Shown here: positions 27,337 through 34,336 of the stretch, in pieces
How the letters are laid out: each line of letters opens with the position of its first letter
Position numbering within the stretch: position 1 is the first letter of the stretch
Origin: Xylanibacter brevis ATCC 19188
Lineage (GTDB): Bacteria > Bacteroidota > Bacteroidia > Bacteroidales > Bacteroidaceae
Length of the DNA: 64,000 nt
Assembly: GCF_000621725.1 (NCBI RefSeq)
Contig: NZ_JHXM01000001.1
Span: 75,297-139,296, forward strand
Direction: 5' to 3'
Translations under genes and position numbers: made by a program
The notes under the pieces: generated by a model
What the model saw: the letters and a program-made list of their open reading frames with translations, nothing else
The model's database searches: none
What the model was told of the DNA's origin: nothing

Positions 27337-27677
27337 TTGCATTTGTCAACAAACTAGCCAATACTGCTGACGTTTTTATCTACTTTTTGTCCAAAAGTAA
27401 CAATCTGTAAGTATTCTGCATTATAAACTAACAATTTGTAATTTACCCGATAAAACGACCTTCTATTTGTCTTTTTCTGCCGTTTTAAGACGGTTAAAAG
27501 CCGATAAAAAGGGGTTTTGTATATAGTTTTTTAGTACTCTAACGCAGTATTATCATTACATCATGATAATATTTCAATCCGAAAGAAAATCGTATAATTT
27601 CCTTTCGAATTATCAGTTTGGGCAAAAAAGTAGATAAAAAGTTGGGCGACTAGCAGGACTAATCGCATGGGAAAGCG

Positions 27678-27685
27678 TAATTTTG
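27678..27685 (+). promoter_or_regulatory. -7 promoter box of pyrG
   Basis: TAATTTTG lies 24 bp before the pyrG ATG. Confidence 0.55.
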
Positions 27686-27709
27686 CAGTCCATAAAATAG
27701 ATAAGTTTT

Positions 27710-29350
27710 ATGGAAACAAAGTACATTTTCGTAACAGGAGGCGTGGTGTCTTCATTAGGTAAAGGCATCATTTCAGCCAGTATTGGAAAACTGCTGCAAG
27801 CACGCGGCTATAAGGTAACCATCCAGAAGTTCGACCCCTACATCAACATAGACCCAGGCACACTGAATCCCTATGAGCACGGCGAGTGCTACGTGACTGA
27901 AGACGGATTCGAGACCGACCTGGACCTGGGACACTACGAACGCTTTACCGGCATTCACACCACGCGAAACAATTCTATCACAACAGGACGTATCTACAAG
28001 ACGGTCATCGACCGCGAACGCCACGGCGACTATCTGGGCAAGACAATTCAGGTAGTGCCACATATCACCGATGAGATTAAGAGGAGGATGCTGAGGACCT
28101 CCCCCCACCCCCCCAAAGGAGGGGAGAATGGTTCCTCCCCTTCGGGGAGGTTAGGAGAGGCCTTCGACTTCGTCATCACCGAGGTGGGCGGCACCATTGG
28201 CGACATTGAGAGTGCTCCTTTCATGGAGGCCATTCGCCAGTTGCGCTACCAACTGGGACGCAATGCCGTATGCGTACACCTGACGTACGTGCCCTATCTG
28301 AAAGCGGCCGACGAGCTGAAGACCAAGCCTACACAGCATAGTGTGAAGGAGCTGCAGGGCATGGGCATCCAACCCGACATTCTGGTGCTGCGCACCGAGC
28401 GCCATCTGGACGACGGCATGCGCATGAAGGTGGCCTCGTTCTGCAATGTGGACCTGGAGTGTGTGATACAGAGCGAAGACCTGTCGTCTATCTACGAGGT
28501 GCCCGTGAACATGCAGCACCAGGGACTAGACGCCGCCATCATGCGTAAGATAGGTATCCCCGTGGGCGAGACACCGGCCATGAAGCCTTGGCACGCCTTC
28601 CTCGACAAGCAACGCAACGCCACCACCGAGGTACACATCGCACTGGTGGGCAAGTACGACCTGCAGGATGCCTACAAGAGTATCCGCGAGAGCTTGAACC
28701 TGGCGGGCATCTACAACGACGTGAAGGCGCGCCTGCACTTTGTAAACAGCGAGGAGATCACACAACAAAACATCGCTCAGAAGTTGAAGGGCATACAGGG
28801 CGTCATCATCTGTCCGGGGTTCGGCAGTCGCGGTATTGAGGGCAAGATCATTGCTGCCGAGTACACGCGCACCAACGACATACCCACCTTCGGCATTTGT
28901 CTGGGCATGCAGATGATGGTCATCGAGTTTGCTCGCAACGTGCTGGGCTATAAGGATGCCAACAGTGCCGAGATGGACACCGAGACACCACACAACGTGA
29001 TTGACATGATGGAGGAGCAGAAGACCATCACACAGATGGGCGGTACCATGCGACTTGGTGCCTACGGCTGCGAACTGGTGAAGGGCAGTCGCACCTACGA
29101 AGCTTATGGCGAAGAGTCACTCATCAAGGAGCGCCACCGCCACCGCTATGAGTTCAACAATGCCTATCAGGAGGAATACGAGGCTGCAGGCATGAAGTGC
29201 GTGGGCATCAACCCCGATGCCAATCTGGTGGAGATCGTCGAGATACCCGAGAAGCGCTGGTACATCGGCACACAGTTCCACCCCGAATACACCTCTACGG
29301 TGCTGAACCCACACCCCCTGTTTTTGTCATTCATTAAGGCATGCCTTTGA
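27710..29350 (+). CDS. pyrG: CTP synthase with repeat-derived insert
   Basis: PyrG aminates UTP to CTP using glutamine. The 546-residue product has the synthetase domain with GVVSSLGKGIISASIGKLL, KFDPYINIDPGTLNP and ITEVGGTIGDIES, then the class I amidotransferase domain with the nucleophile Cys in FGICLGMQMMVIE and the His-Glu pair in THPE-type QFHPEYTS. At about residues 129-152 an extra stretch (TSPHPPKGGENG then SSPSGRLGEAF) replaces the short family loop before DFVITEVGG. It is encoded by two fused palindromic hairpins and keeps frame. The gene is divergent from gltB and leads pyrG, a PurF-family gene and asnB, all users of glutamine. Confidence 0.97.
   Translation: METKYIFVTGGVVSSLGKGIISASIGKLLQARGYKVTIQKFDPYINIDPGTLNPYEHGECYVTEDGFETDLDLGHYERFTGIHTTRNNSITTGRIYKTVIDRERHGDYLGKTIQVVPHITDEIKRRMLRTSPHPPKGGENGSSPSGRLGEAFDFVITEVGGTIGDIESAPFMEAIRQLRYQLGRNAVCVHLTYVPYLKAADELKTKPTQHSVKELQGMGIQPDILVLRTERHLDDGMRMKVASFCNVDLECVIQSEDLSSIYEVPVNMQHQGLDAAIMRKIGIPVGETPAMKPWHAFLDKQRNATTEVHIALVGKYDLQDAYKSIRESLNLAGIYNDVKARLHFVNSEEITQQNIAQKLKGIQGVIICPGFGSRGIEGKIIAAEYTRTNDIPTFGICLGMQMMVIEFARNVLGYKDANSAEMDTETPHNVIDMMEEQKTITQMGGTMRLGAYGCELVKGSRTYEAYGEESLIKERHRHRYEFNNAYQEEYEAAGMKCVGINPDANLVEIVEIPEKRWYIGTQFHPEYTSTVLNPHPLFLSFIKACL
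28095..28163 (+). repeat. Double palindromic repeat in frame inside pyrG
   Basis: Two hairpins lie in tandem: CCCCCCAAAGGAGGGG and CCTCCCCTTCGGGGAGG. The 69 bp (23 codons) keep the CTP synthase frame. Confidence 0.8.
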
Positions 29351-29408
29351 GAATTCTTTTAGTCGGCCTATGGCCTTTGTAAAAGCGTCACAAGTGCTGA
29401 GCGGAGAA

Positions 29409-29440
29409 TTGATAATTGATAATTGACAACTGATAATTAA
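29409..29440. repeat. Simple AATTGATAATTGATAATT repeat before the PurF-family gene
   Basis: A degenerate ATTGATA/ATTGACA tandem sequence fills the space just before the ATG. Comparable low-complexity stretches precede gltD, the HIT gene, infB and sufD starts. Confidence 0.6.
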
Positions 29441-31179
29441 TGGAGCAACTGAAGCATGAATGCGGCGTGGCGATGATTCGCCTGCTGAAGCCGCTGGATT
29501 ATTACGAGAAGAAATATGGCACCTGGGCCTACGGATTCAATAAGCTCTACCTGATGATGGAGAAACAGCACAACCGCGGACAGGAGGGTGCTGGATTTGC
29601 CACCGTGAGCATGAGCAAGGAGGCAGGAACAGAATATATGTTCCGCGAAAAGGCCGAAGGCAAGAATGCCATCACTGAGATATTTGGCAGAGTGACCGAA
29701 GAGATGGCGGGCGAACTTTATATGGGTCATCTGCGCTACTCTACCACGGGCAAGAGCGGACTGCAATACGTGCATCCTTTCTTGCGCCGCAACAACTGGC
29801 GAGCCAAGAACCTGTGTCTGTGTGGCAACTTCAACATGACCAACATCGACGAGGTCTTTGACTATATCACAGCGCAAGGTCAGTCGCCACGTATCTACAG
29901 CGACTCGTACATCACACTCGAGCTGATGGGACACCGACTGGACCGCGAGGTGGAGAAATGCTTCGACGAGGCAAAGGCTCAGGGACTGGAGGGACTGGAC
30001 ATCACCAATTATATAGAGGACCACATGGAGATGGCCAACGTGCTGCGCACCACCATGAAGCACTATGATGGTGGCTTCGTGATGTGCGGACTGACGGGCA
30101 GCGGCGAGATGTTCTCGGTGCGCGATCCGTGGGGCATACGTCCAGCCTTTTACTATCGCGACGATGAGATCATCGCACTGGCCAGCGAGCGACCCGTGCT
30201 GCAGACCACCTTCGACCTGCAGGCTGAGGATATCCACGAGCTGATGCCGGGCGAAGCGCTTATCGTGAGAAAGAATGGCGAGAGCCACTTGGAACAGATC
30301 ATGCCGGCACAGCAGTTGAGTGCCTGCTCGTTTGAGCGCATCTACTTCAGCCGTGGTTCCGACTGCGACATCTATCAGGAGCGCAAGCGCCTGGGCGTAC
30401 AGCTCACGCCGGCCATCCTGAAGGCCATCGATAGCGATGTGGAGAACACGGTGTTCTCGTATATCCCCAACACGGCCGAGGTGGCCTACTATGGCATGAC
30501 CGACGGTTTCCGTCAGCAGGGCTATAATGTGCGCACCGAGAAGGTGGTGTGGAAAGACATTAAGTTGCGCACCTTTATCTCTACCAACAACGAGCGCAAC
30601 GACCTGGCTGCCCACGTCTATGACGTCAGCTATGGTTCGCTCAAGGCGCATGTGGACAACCTCGTGATCATCGACGACTCCATCGTGCGCGGCACCACGC
30701 TGAAAGAGAGTATCTTCAAGATTCTGGACCGCCTGCACCCCAAGAAGATTGTGATGGTGTCCAGCTCGCCACAGATTCGCTACCCTGACTACTACGGCAT
30801 CGACATGGCCCGCCTGGAGGAGTTCTGCGTCTTCCGCGCCACCATGGCACTACTCGAGGAGACCACCCGCATCGACGGACAGGCACTGATACAGGAGGTA
30901 TATAAGGCCTGCAAGGAGCGCCCCATGGAGGCCAACCACGTGAGAAAGCTCTACGAGCCCTTCACGGTGGACGAAATCAACAAGAAGATCGTGGAGATGC
31001 TGCGCCCGAAAGATATGCAGGCCCCCATCGAACTGGTGTTCCAGAGCATCGAAGGTCTGCACGAGGCGTGCCCCAATCATCCGGGCGACTGGTACTTCAC
31101 AGGCCACTACCCCACTCCGGGTGGCATGCGACTCTGCAACAAGGCCTTTGTGAACTACATCGACAGCCTACAGAAATAG
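29440..31179 (+). CDS. Amidophosphoribosyltransferase-family glutamine amidotransferase
   Basis: The 579-residue product joins an N-terminal class II glutaminase domain to a phosphoribosyltransferase domain, the PurF architecture (glutamine + PRPP to phosphoribosylamine, first step of purine synthesis). A 7-residue propeptide precedes the likely nucleophile Cys in HECGVAMIR; QHNRGQEGAGFAT and GHLRYSTTGKSG follow. The PRPP loop is VIIDDSIVRGTT near residue 410, followed by SSSPQIRYPDYYGIDM. It is about 70-100 residues longer than typical PurF, with an extended C-terminus. Whether it is the main PurF or a paralog cannot be told from this window. It lies between pyrG and asnB. Confidence 0.85.
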   Translation: MEQLKHECGVAMIRLLKPLDYYEKKYGTWAYGFNKLYLMMEKQHNRGQEGAGFATVSMSKEAGTEYMFREKAEGKNAITEIFGRVTEEMAGELYMGHLRYSTTGKSGLQYVHPFLRRNNWRAKNLCLCGNFNMTNIDEVFDYITAQGQSPRIYSDSYITLELMGHRLDREVEKCFDEAKAQGLEGLDITNYIEDHMEMANVLRTTMKHYDGGFVMCGLTGSGEMFSVRDPWGIRPAFYYRDDEIIALASERPVLQTTFDLQAEDIHELMPGEALIVRKNGESHLEQIMPAQQLSACSFERIYFSRGSDCDIYQERKRLGVQLTPAILKAIDSDVENTVFSYIPNTAEVAYYGMTDGFRQQGYNVRTEKVVWKDIKLRTFISTNNERNDLAAHVYDVSYGSLKAHVDNLVIIDDSIVRGTTLKESIFKILDRLHPKKIVMVSSSPQIRYPDYYGIDMARLEEFCVFRATMALLEETTRIDGQALIQEVYKACKERPMEANHVRKLYEPFTVDEINKKIVEMLRPKDMQAPIELVFQSIEGLHEACPNHPGDWYFTGHYPTPGGMRLCNKAFVNYIDSLQK

Positions 31180-31222
31180 CTTATAACAACAAAAACAACC
31201 AAAATAAACTAGAAAAAAGACT

Positions 31223-32923
31223 ATGTGTGGAATCGTTGGAATATTCCGCTCGGCAACGCCAGAAGGAGTTTGCCAGAGCAACAGTGAACAGGAACAGACG
31301 CCAGCGCTGCGCGAAAAGGCGCTGAGAATGAGTCAGAAGATACGTCACCGCGGACCCGACTGGAGCGGCATCTACTGTGGCGGTTCGGCCATCTTGGCCC
31401 ACGAGCGTCTGAGCATCGTCGATCCCGAGAGTGGCGGTCAGCCGCTCTTCTCGCCCGACCGCAAGCAGGTGCTGGCCGTCAACGGCGAGATATACAACCA
31501 TCAGGAGATTCGTCGCCGCTATGCGGGCCAGTACGAGTTTCAGACGGGTAGCGACTGCGAGGTGATCCTGGCGCTCTACCGCGAAAAGGGCATCGACTTC
31601 CTGGAAGACCTGAGTGGCATCTTCGCCTTTGCACTCTACGACGAGGAGAAGGATGCGTTCCTCATTGCCCGCGATCCCATTGGCGTGATTCCTCTTTATA
31701 TTGGTTATGATGCCGACGGCACCGTGTATGTGGCCTCAGAGCTGAAAGCCCTCGAGGGCCAGTGCGAGCGCTACGAGCCTTTCCTGCCCGGCCACTTCTA
31801 CTGGAGCTGTGACCCTGGCATGAAGCGCTACTACCAGCGCGACTGGTTCGACTATGACGCAGTGAAGGACAATGGCGCCAGCGTAGAGGCTATCCACGAT
31901 GCACTCGAGAGTGCCGTGAAGCGCCAGCTGATGAGCGATGTACCCTACGGCGTGCTGCTCTCGGGCGGACTCGACTCAAGCGTCATCTCGGCCATCGCTG
32001 AGAAGTTTGCTGCCCACCGCATCGAGGACAACTCGCAGACCAAGGCCTACTGGCCCCGCCTGCACTCGTTTGCCGTAGGACTGAAGGGCGCCCCCGACCT
32101 GGCTAAGGCGAAGATGGTGGCCGACCATATAGGCACCGTTCACCACGAAATCAACTACACCATCCAGGAAGGTCTCGACGCCATCCGCGACGTCATCTAC
32201 TTCATCGAGACCTACGACGTGACAACCGTCCGAGCCTCAACGCCTATGTACCTGTTGGCGCGCGTCATCAAGTCGATGGGTATCAAGATGGTGCTCAGTG
32301 GCGAAGGTGCCGACGAGATCTTTGGTGGCTACCTCTACTTCCACAAAGCGCCCAACGCCAAGGAGTTCCACGACGAGACCGTGCGCAAGCTATCCAAGCT
32401 GCACCTCTACGACTGTCTGCGTGCCAACAAAAGCCTGAGCGCCTGGGGCGTGGAGGGACGCGTGCCCTTCCTCGACAAGGAGTTCCTCGATGTGGCCATG
32501 CGCACCAACCCAGAGGCCAAGATGTGTCCAGGCTCGGTTGTTGAAAAAAAGATTGTCCGCGAAGCCTTTGCCGACATGCTGCCCGAGGAAGTTGTTTGGC
32601 GACAGAAGGAACAGTTCAGCGATGGTGTGGGCTACTCGTGGATTGACACGCTGAAGGCCATCACCGCTGCTGCCGTGAGCGACGAGCAGATGGCGCACGC
32701 CGCCGAGCGATTCCCTATCAACCCTCCCAAGAACAAGGAGGAGTATTACTATCGCTCCATCTTCGCCGAGCACTTCCCCAGCGACTCTGCTGCACTTAGC
32801 GTGCCCAGCGAGGCTTCCGTAGCCTGTTCTACGGCCAAAGCCCTGGAGTGGGACGAGGCTTTCAAAAACATGAACGACCCCTCGGGTCGAGCCGTTAAAG
32901 GCGTGCATGAGCAGGCCTATTAA
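31223..32923 (+). CDS. asnB: Asparagine synthase (glutamine-hydrolysing), AsnB type
   Basis: AsnB makes asparagine from aspartate, ATP and glutamine. The 566-residue protein begins MCGIVGIF, so the nucleophile Cys follows the initiator Met. The glutaminase domain continues with KIRHRGPDWSG and VNGEIYNHQEIR; the synthetase domain has the ATP pyrophosphatase loop LLSGGLDSSVISA, and SGEGADEIFGGY and EGRVPFLDKEFLD. The last residues KGVHEQAY are repeated twice more downstream (32943-32969 and 34229-34254), each followed by a stop, which marks this gene end as a recombination point for the restriction-modification island. Confidence 0.97.
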   Translation: MCGIVGIFRSATPEGVCQSNSEQEQTPALREKALRMSQKIRHRGPDWSGIYCGGSAILAHERLSIVDPESGGQPLFSPDRKQVLAVNGEIYNHQEIRRRYAGQYEFQTGSDCEVILALYREKGIDFLEDLSGIFAFALYDEEKDAFLIARDPIGVIPLYIGYDADGTVYVASELKALEGQCERYEPFLPGHFYWSCDPGMKRYYQRDWFDYDAVKDNGASVEAIHDALESAVKRQLMSDVPYGVLLSGGLDSSVISAIAEKFAAHRIEDNSQTKAYWPRLHSFAVGLKGAPDLAKAKMVADHIGTVHHEINYTIQEGLDAIRDVIYFIETYDVTTVRASTPMYLLARVIKSMGIKMVLSGEGADEIFGGYLYFHKAPNAKEFHDETVRKLSKLHLYDCLRANKSLSAWGVEGRVPFLDKEFLDVAMRTNPEAKMCPGSVVEKKIVREAFADMLPEEVVWRQKEQFSDGVGYSWIDTLKAITAAAVSDEQMAHAAERFPINPPKNKEEYYYRSIFAEHFPSDSAALSVPSEASVACSTAKALEWDEAFKNMNDPSGRAVKGVHEQAY

Positions 32924-32942
32924 CGGAATGTCCTCACATTCC

Positions 32943-33040
32943 AAGGGCGTGCATGAACAAGCATATTGATATTCACTTTTTATAGGTTTTATTTTTGCTA
33001 CGGCGGCAGGTGCTTTTCGCAAGAACCTGCCGCCAATTTC
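32943..33040 (+). repeat. Duplicated asnB tail plus hairpin, left copy
   Basis: A second copy of the asnB C-terminal codons (GVHEQAY and stop) is followed by TATAGGTTTTATTTT and the hairpin GGCGGCAGGT/ACCTGCCGCC. The same run recurs at 34229-34330, so the two form direct repeats about 1.29 kb apart. Confidence 0.85.
33002..33034 (+). terminator. Terminator-like hairpin after asnB
   Basis: A perfect 10-bp stem GGCGGCAGGT/ACCTGCCGCC is followed by AATTTCT, a weak T-tract. It probably ends the asnB transcript. Confidence 0.6.
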
Positions 33041-33055
33041 TATAGAGTTGCTATT

Positions 33056-33120
33056 TCAAAGGCTTTCTCTCTGATGAGCGGATACCAACTAGTCGAACCA
33101 TTTCGCAAACATTGTTTTTA
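33056..33120 (-). pseudogene. 3' fragment of the small gene found between hsdM and hsdR
   Basis: On the minus strand this reads KTMFAKWFD and stop, matching the end of the intact gene at 37640-37888 (KTMFAKWLD). The flanking CTGATGAGCGGATAC is also shared with 37607-37672. Confidence 0.75.
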
Positions 33121-33184
33121 TTCATATTCTACTCCAAATAATAGTGACACCTTTTTAATCTAAAGAGGGTTCTCTCTTAGAAAA

Positions 33185-33216
33185 TTTGGAAGAATCAGAA
33201 TTCTTTTATACCTTTG
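33185..33216 (+). promoter_or_regulatory. Promoter of the ORF6N-domain gene
   Basis: TTTG at 33185-33188 and TACCTTTG at 33209-33216 are 20 bp apart, a full consensus promoter. It sets the start codon at 33237 rather than an upstream TTG at 33186. Confidence 0.8.
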
Positions 33217-33236
33217 CACGACTAAATAGCAATCAT

Positions 33237-33812
33237 ATGACCGAATTACAAAACATCCAAAATCTCATATATGTCATTCGCGGACAGCGTGTGATGCTCG
33301 ATTTCGACCTCGCAATGTTATATGAAGTTGAAACCAGGTCTCTTAACCAAACTGTCAAGCGCAATATCAGACGTTTTCCCGATGACTTTATGTTCCAGTT
33401 GACAGAACAGGAATGGAGTCTTATCTCATCACAATTTGTGATGACATCAAGAATGAAGCGCCCAAAGAAATCTCTACCATACGCTTTCACAGAACTTGGT
33501 GCCTTGATGCTGTCGAGCGTGCTTCGTAGTCCCGTTGCAGATGAGACAAGCATCAAGATAACAAGAGCGTTCGTTGCAATGCGACAGATGCTTACATTCT
33601 CTACCCTTCCTGAGAAAGTAGTCACCTTGGCCCAAGAATTATATAAGCTCAAAGAAGAGGTAAACGACATTCTTGCTGACCAAAACGACATCAATGAGAG
33701 CACCCGCGCCCAAATCGATGCCATCAGTACTGCATTGGCAGAGCTACAGGCCAAGCCTACTATAGGAAAGACTCGCCGTCCCATTGGTTTTATCCAACCA
33801 AAAGACGAGTAG
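33237..33812 (+). CDS. ORF6N domain-containing protein
   Basis: The 191-residue product has an N-terminal ORF6N domain, a DNA-binding module common in phage and mobile-element proteins: NLIYVIRGQRVMLDFDLAMLYEVETRSLNQTVKRN, then RRFPDDFMFQLTEQEW and YAFTELGALMLSSVLRS. A coiled-coil-like segment follows (VVTLAQELYKLKEEVNDILAD) and a basic end. Its role is unknown. It sits in the 1.29-kb segment between duplicated asnB tails, in the place held by the small gene 37640-37888 in the intact restriction-modification locus, since the DNA on both sides matches. It has its own strong promoter. Confidence 0.88.
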   Translation: MTELQNIQNLIYVIRGQRVMLDFDLAMLYEVETRSLNQTVKRNIRRFPDDFMFQLTEQEWSLISSQFVMTSRMKRPKKSLPYAFTELGALMLSSVLRSPVADETSIKITRAFVAMRQMLTFSTLPEKVVTLAQELYKLKEEVNDILADQNDINESTRAQIDAISTALAELQAKPTIGKTRRPIGFIQPKDE

Positions 33813-33824
33813 TATTCTTAACTT

Positions 33825-33909
33825 CCTTGTGTCACTATGTCAAAGAACTCTTGCACGAAGATTCCTCTTTCGTGCTTTTTTTATATCGTTTCGTTTTGTA
33901 CGTTAACTT
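33825..33909. repeat. Copy of the hsdM / small-gene junction
   Basis: CACTATGTCAAAGA and, about 60 bp on, CGTTTCGTTTTGTACGTT match 37954-38042 (CACTATGTCAAAGA and ATTTCGTTTTGTACGTT), the DNA between the small gene and hsdM. It is a scar of a lost or moved restriction-modification copy. Confidence 0.75.
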
Positions 33910-34062
33910 CTAAGCTGTAGGGGTCAGTTTAGAAGGAAGAGGATAATACATAACAAATAGTTCTGATATATACCTGAAGCCTTTTCGCAACACGTCAGCT
34001 ACTCCACGTTTCACCAACTGATTATTCAGTTCTGTAAAGAAACCCCTTTCAGACAAAGCATT
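33910..34062 (-). pseudogene. hsdR fragment (N-terminal part)
   Basis: The minus strand encodes 50 residues without a start: NALSERGFFTEL, then VADVLRKGFRYISELF and MYYPLPSKLTPTA, ending in TAG. The intact HsdR has NAISERRFFMEL, VTDVLRKGFRYISELF and MYYPLPSELNPTA in the same order. It is therefore a diverged remnant of a second hsdR gene. Confidence 0.88.
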
Positions 34063-34213
34063 AGATTTCGACCTTGCGACAATCTATCAGGTGGAAACTG
34101 CTCAACTCAAAAGACAAGTTCGACGTAATATTGAACGATTTGAAGGAGAGGATTTTATGTTTGAGCTTTCTCATGAAGAACTCTTGAGATGCAAAATTGG
34201 CACCTCAAGTTAG
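34061..34213 (+). pseudogene. ORF6N-domain gene fragment
   Basis: The plus strand encodes LDFDLATIYQVETAQLKRQV, then RRNIERFEGEDFMFELSHEE, and stops at TAG, with no start codon. It matches the LDFDLAMLYEVET and NIRRFPDDFMFQLTEQE parts of the intact ORF6N gene at 33237 but is clearly diverged. It abuts the hsdR fragment back to back. Confidence 0.85.
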
Positions 34214-34228
34214 GGTGGTAGTCGTTAG

Positions 34229-34330
34229 GGGGGGTGCATGAGCAAGCTTATTGAATTTATTACTCGTATTTTTATAGGTTTTGTTTTAACTACGGCGGCA
34301 GGTGCTTGTGAAAAGCATCTGCCGCCAATT
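34229..34330 (+). repeat. Duplicated asnB tail plus hairpin, right copy
   Basis: It contains GTGCATGAGCAAGCTTATTGA (asnB tail GVHEQAY and stop), TATAGGTTTTGTTTT, and a 14-bp hairpin GGCGGCAGGTGCTT/AAGCATCTGCCGCC at 34294-34326. This hairpin also lies just past the hsdR stop and may end that transcript. Confidence 0.85.
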
Positions 34331-34336
34331 TCATTG

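Larger units (their letters stand above)
27288..27709. promoter_or_regulatory. Divergent gltB / pyrG control region
   Basis: No gene is present in these 420 bp. The gltB -7 box (TATCTTTG, minus) is at 27329-27336 and the pyrG -7 box (TAATTTTG, plus) at 27678-27685. A matching pair of sites in inverted orientation lies at 27373-27392 (TTTTTATCTACTTTTTG) and 27620-27640 (CAAAAAAGTAGATAAAAA), each about 35-60 bp upstream of a -7 box. A TTATCATTACATCATGATAA dyad lies near 27550-27570. Confidence 0.6.
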
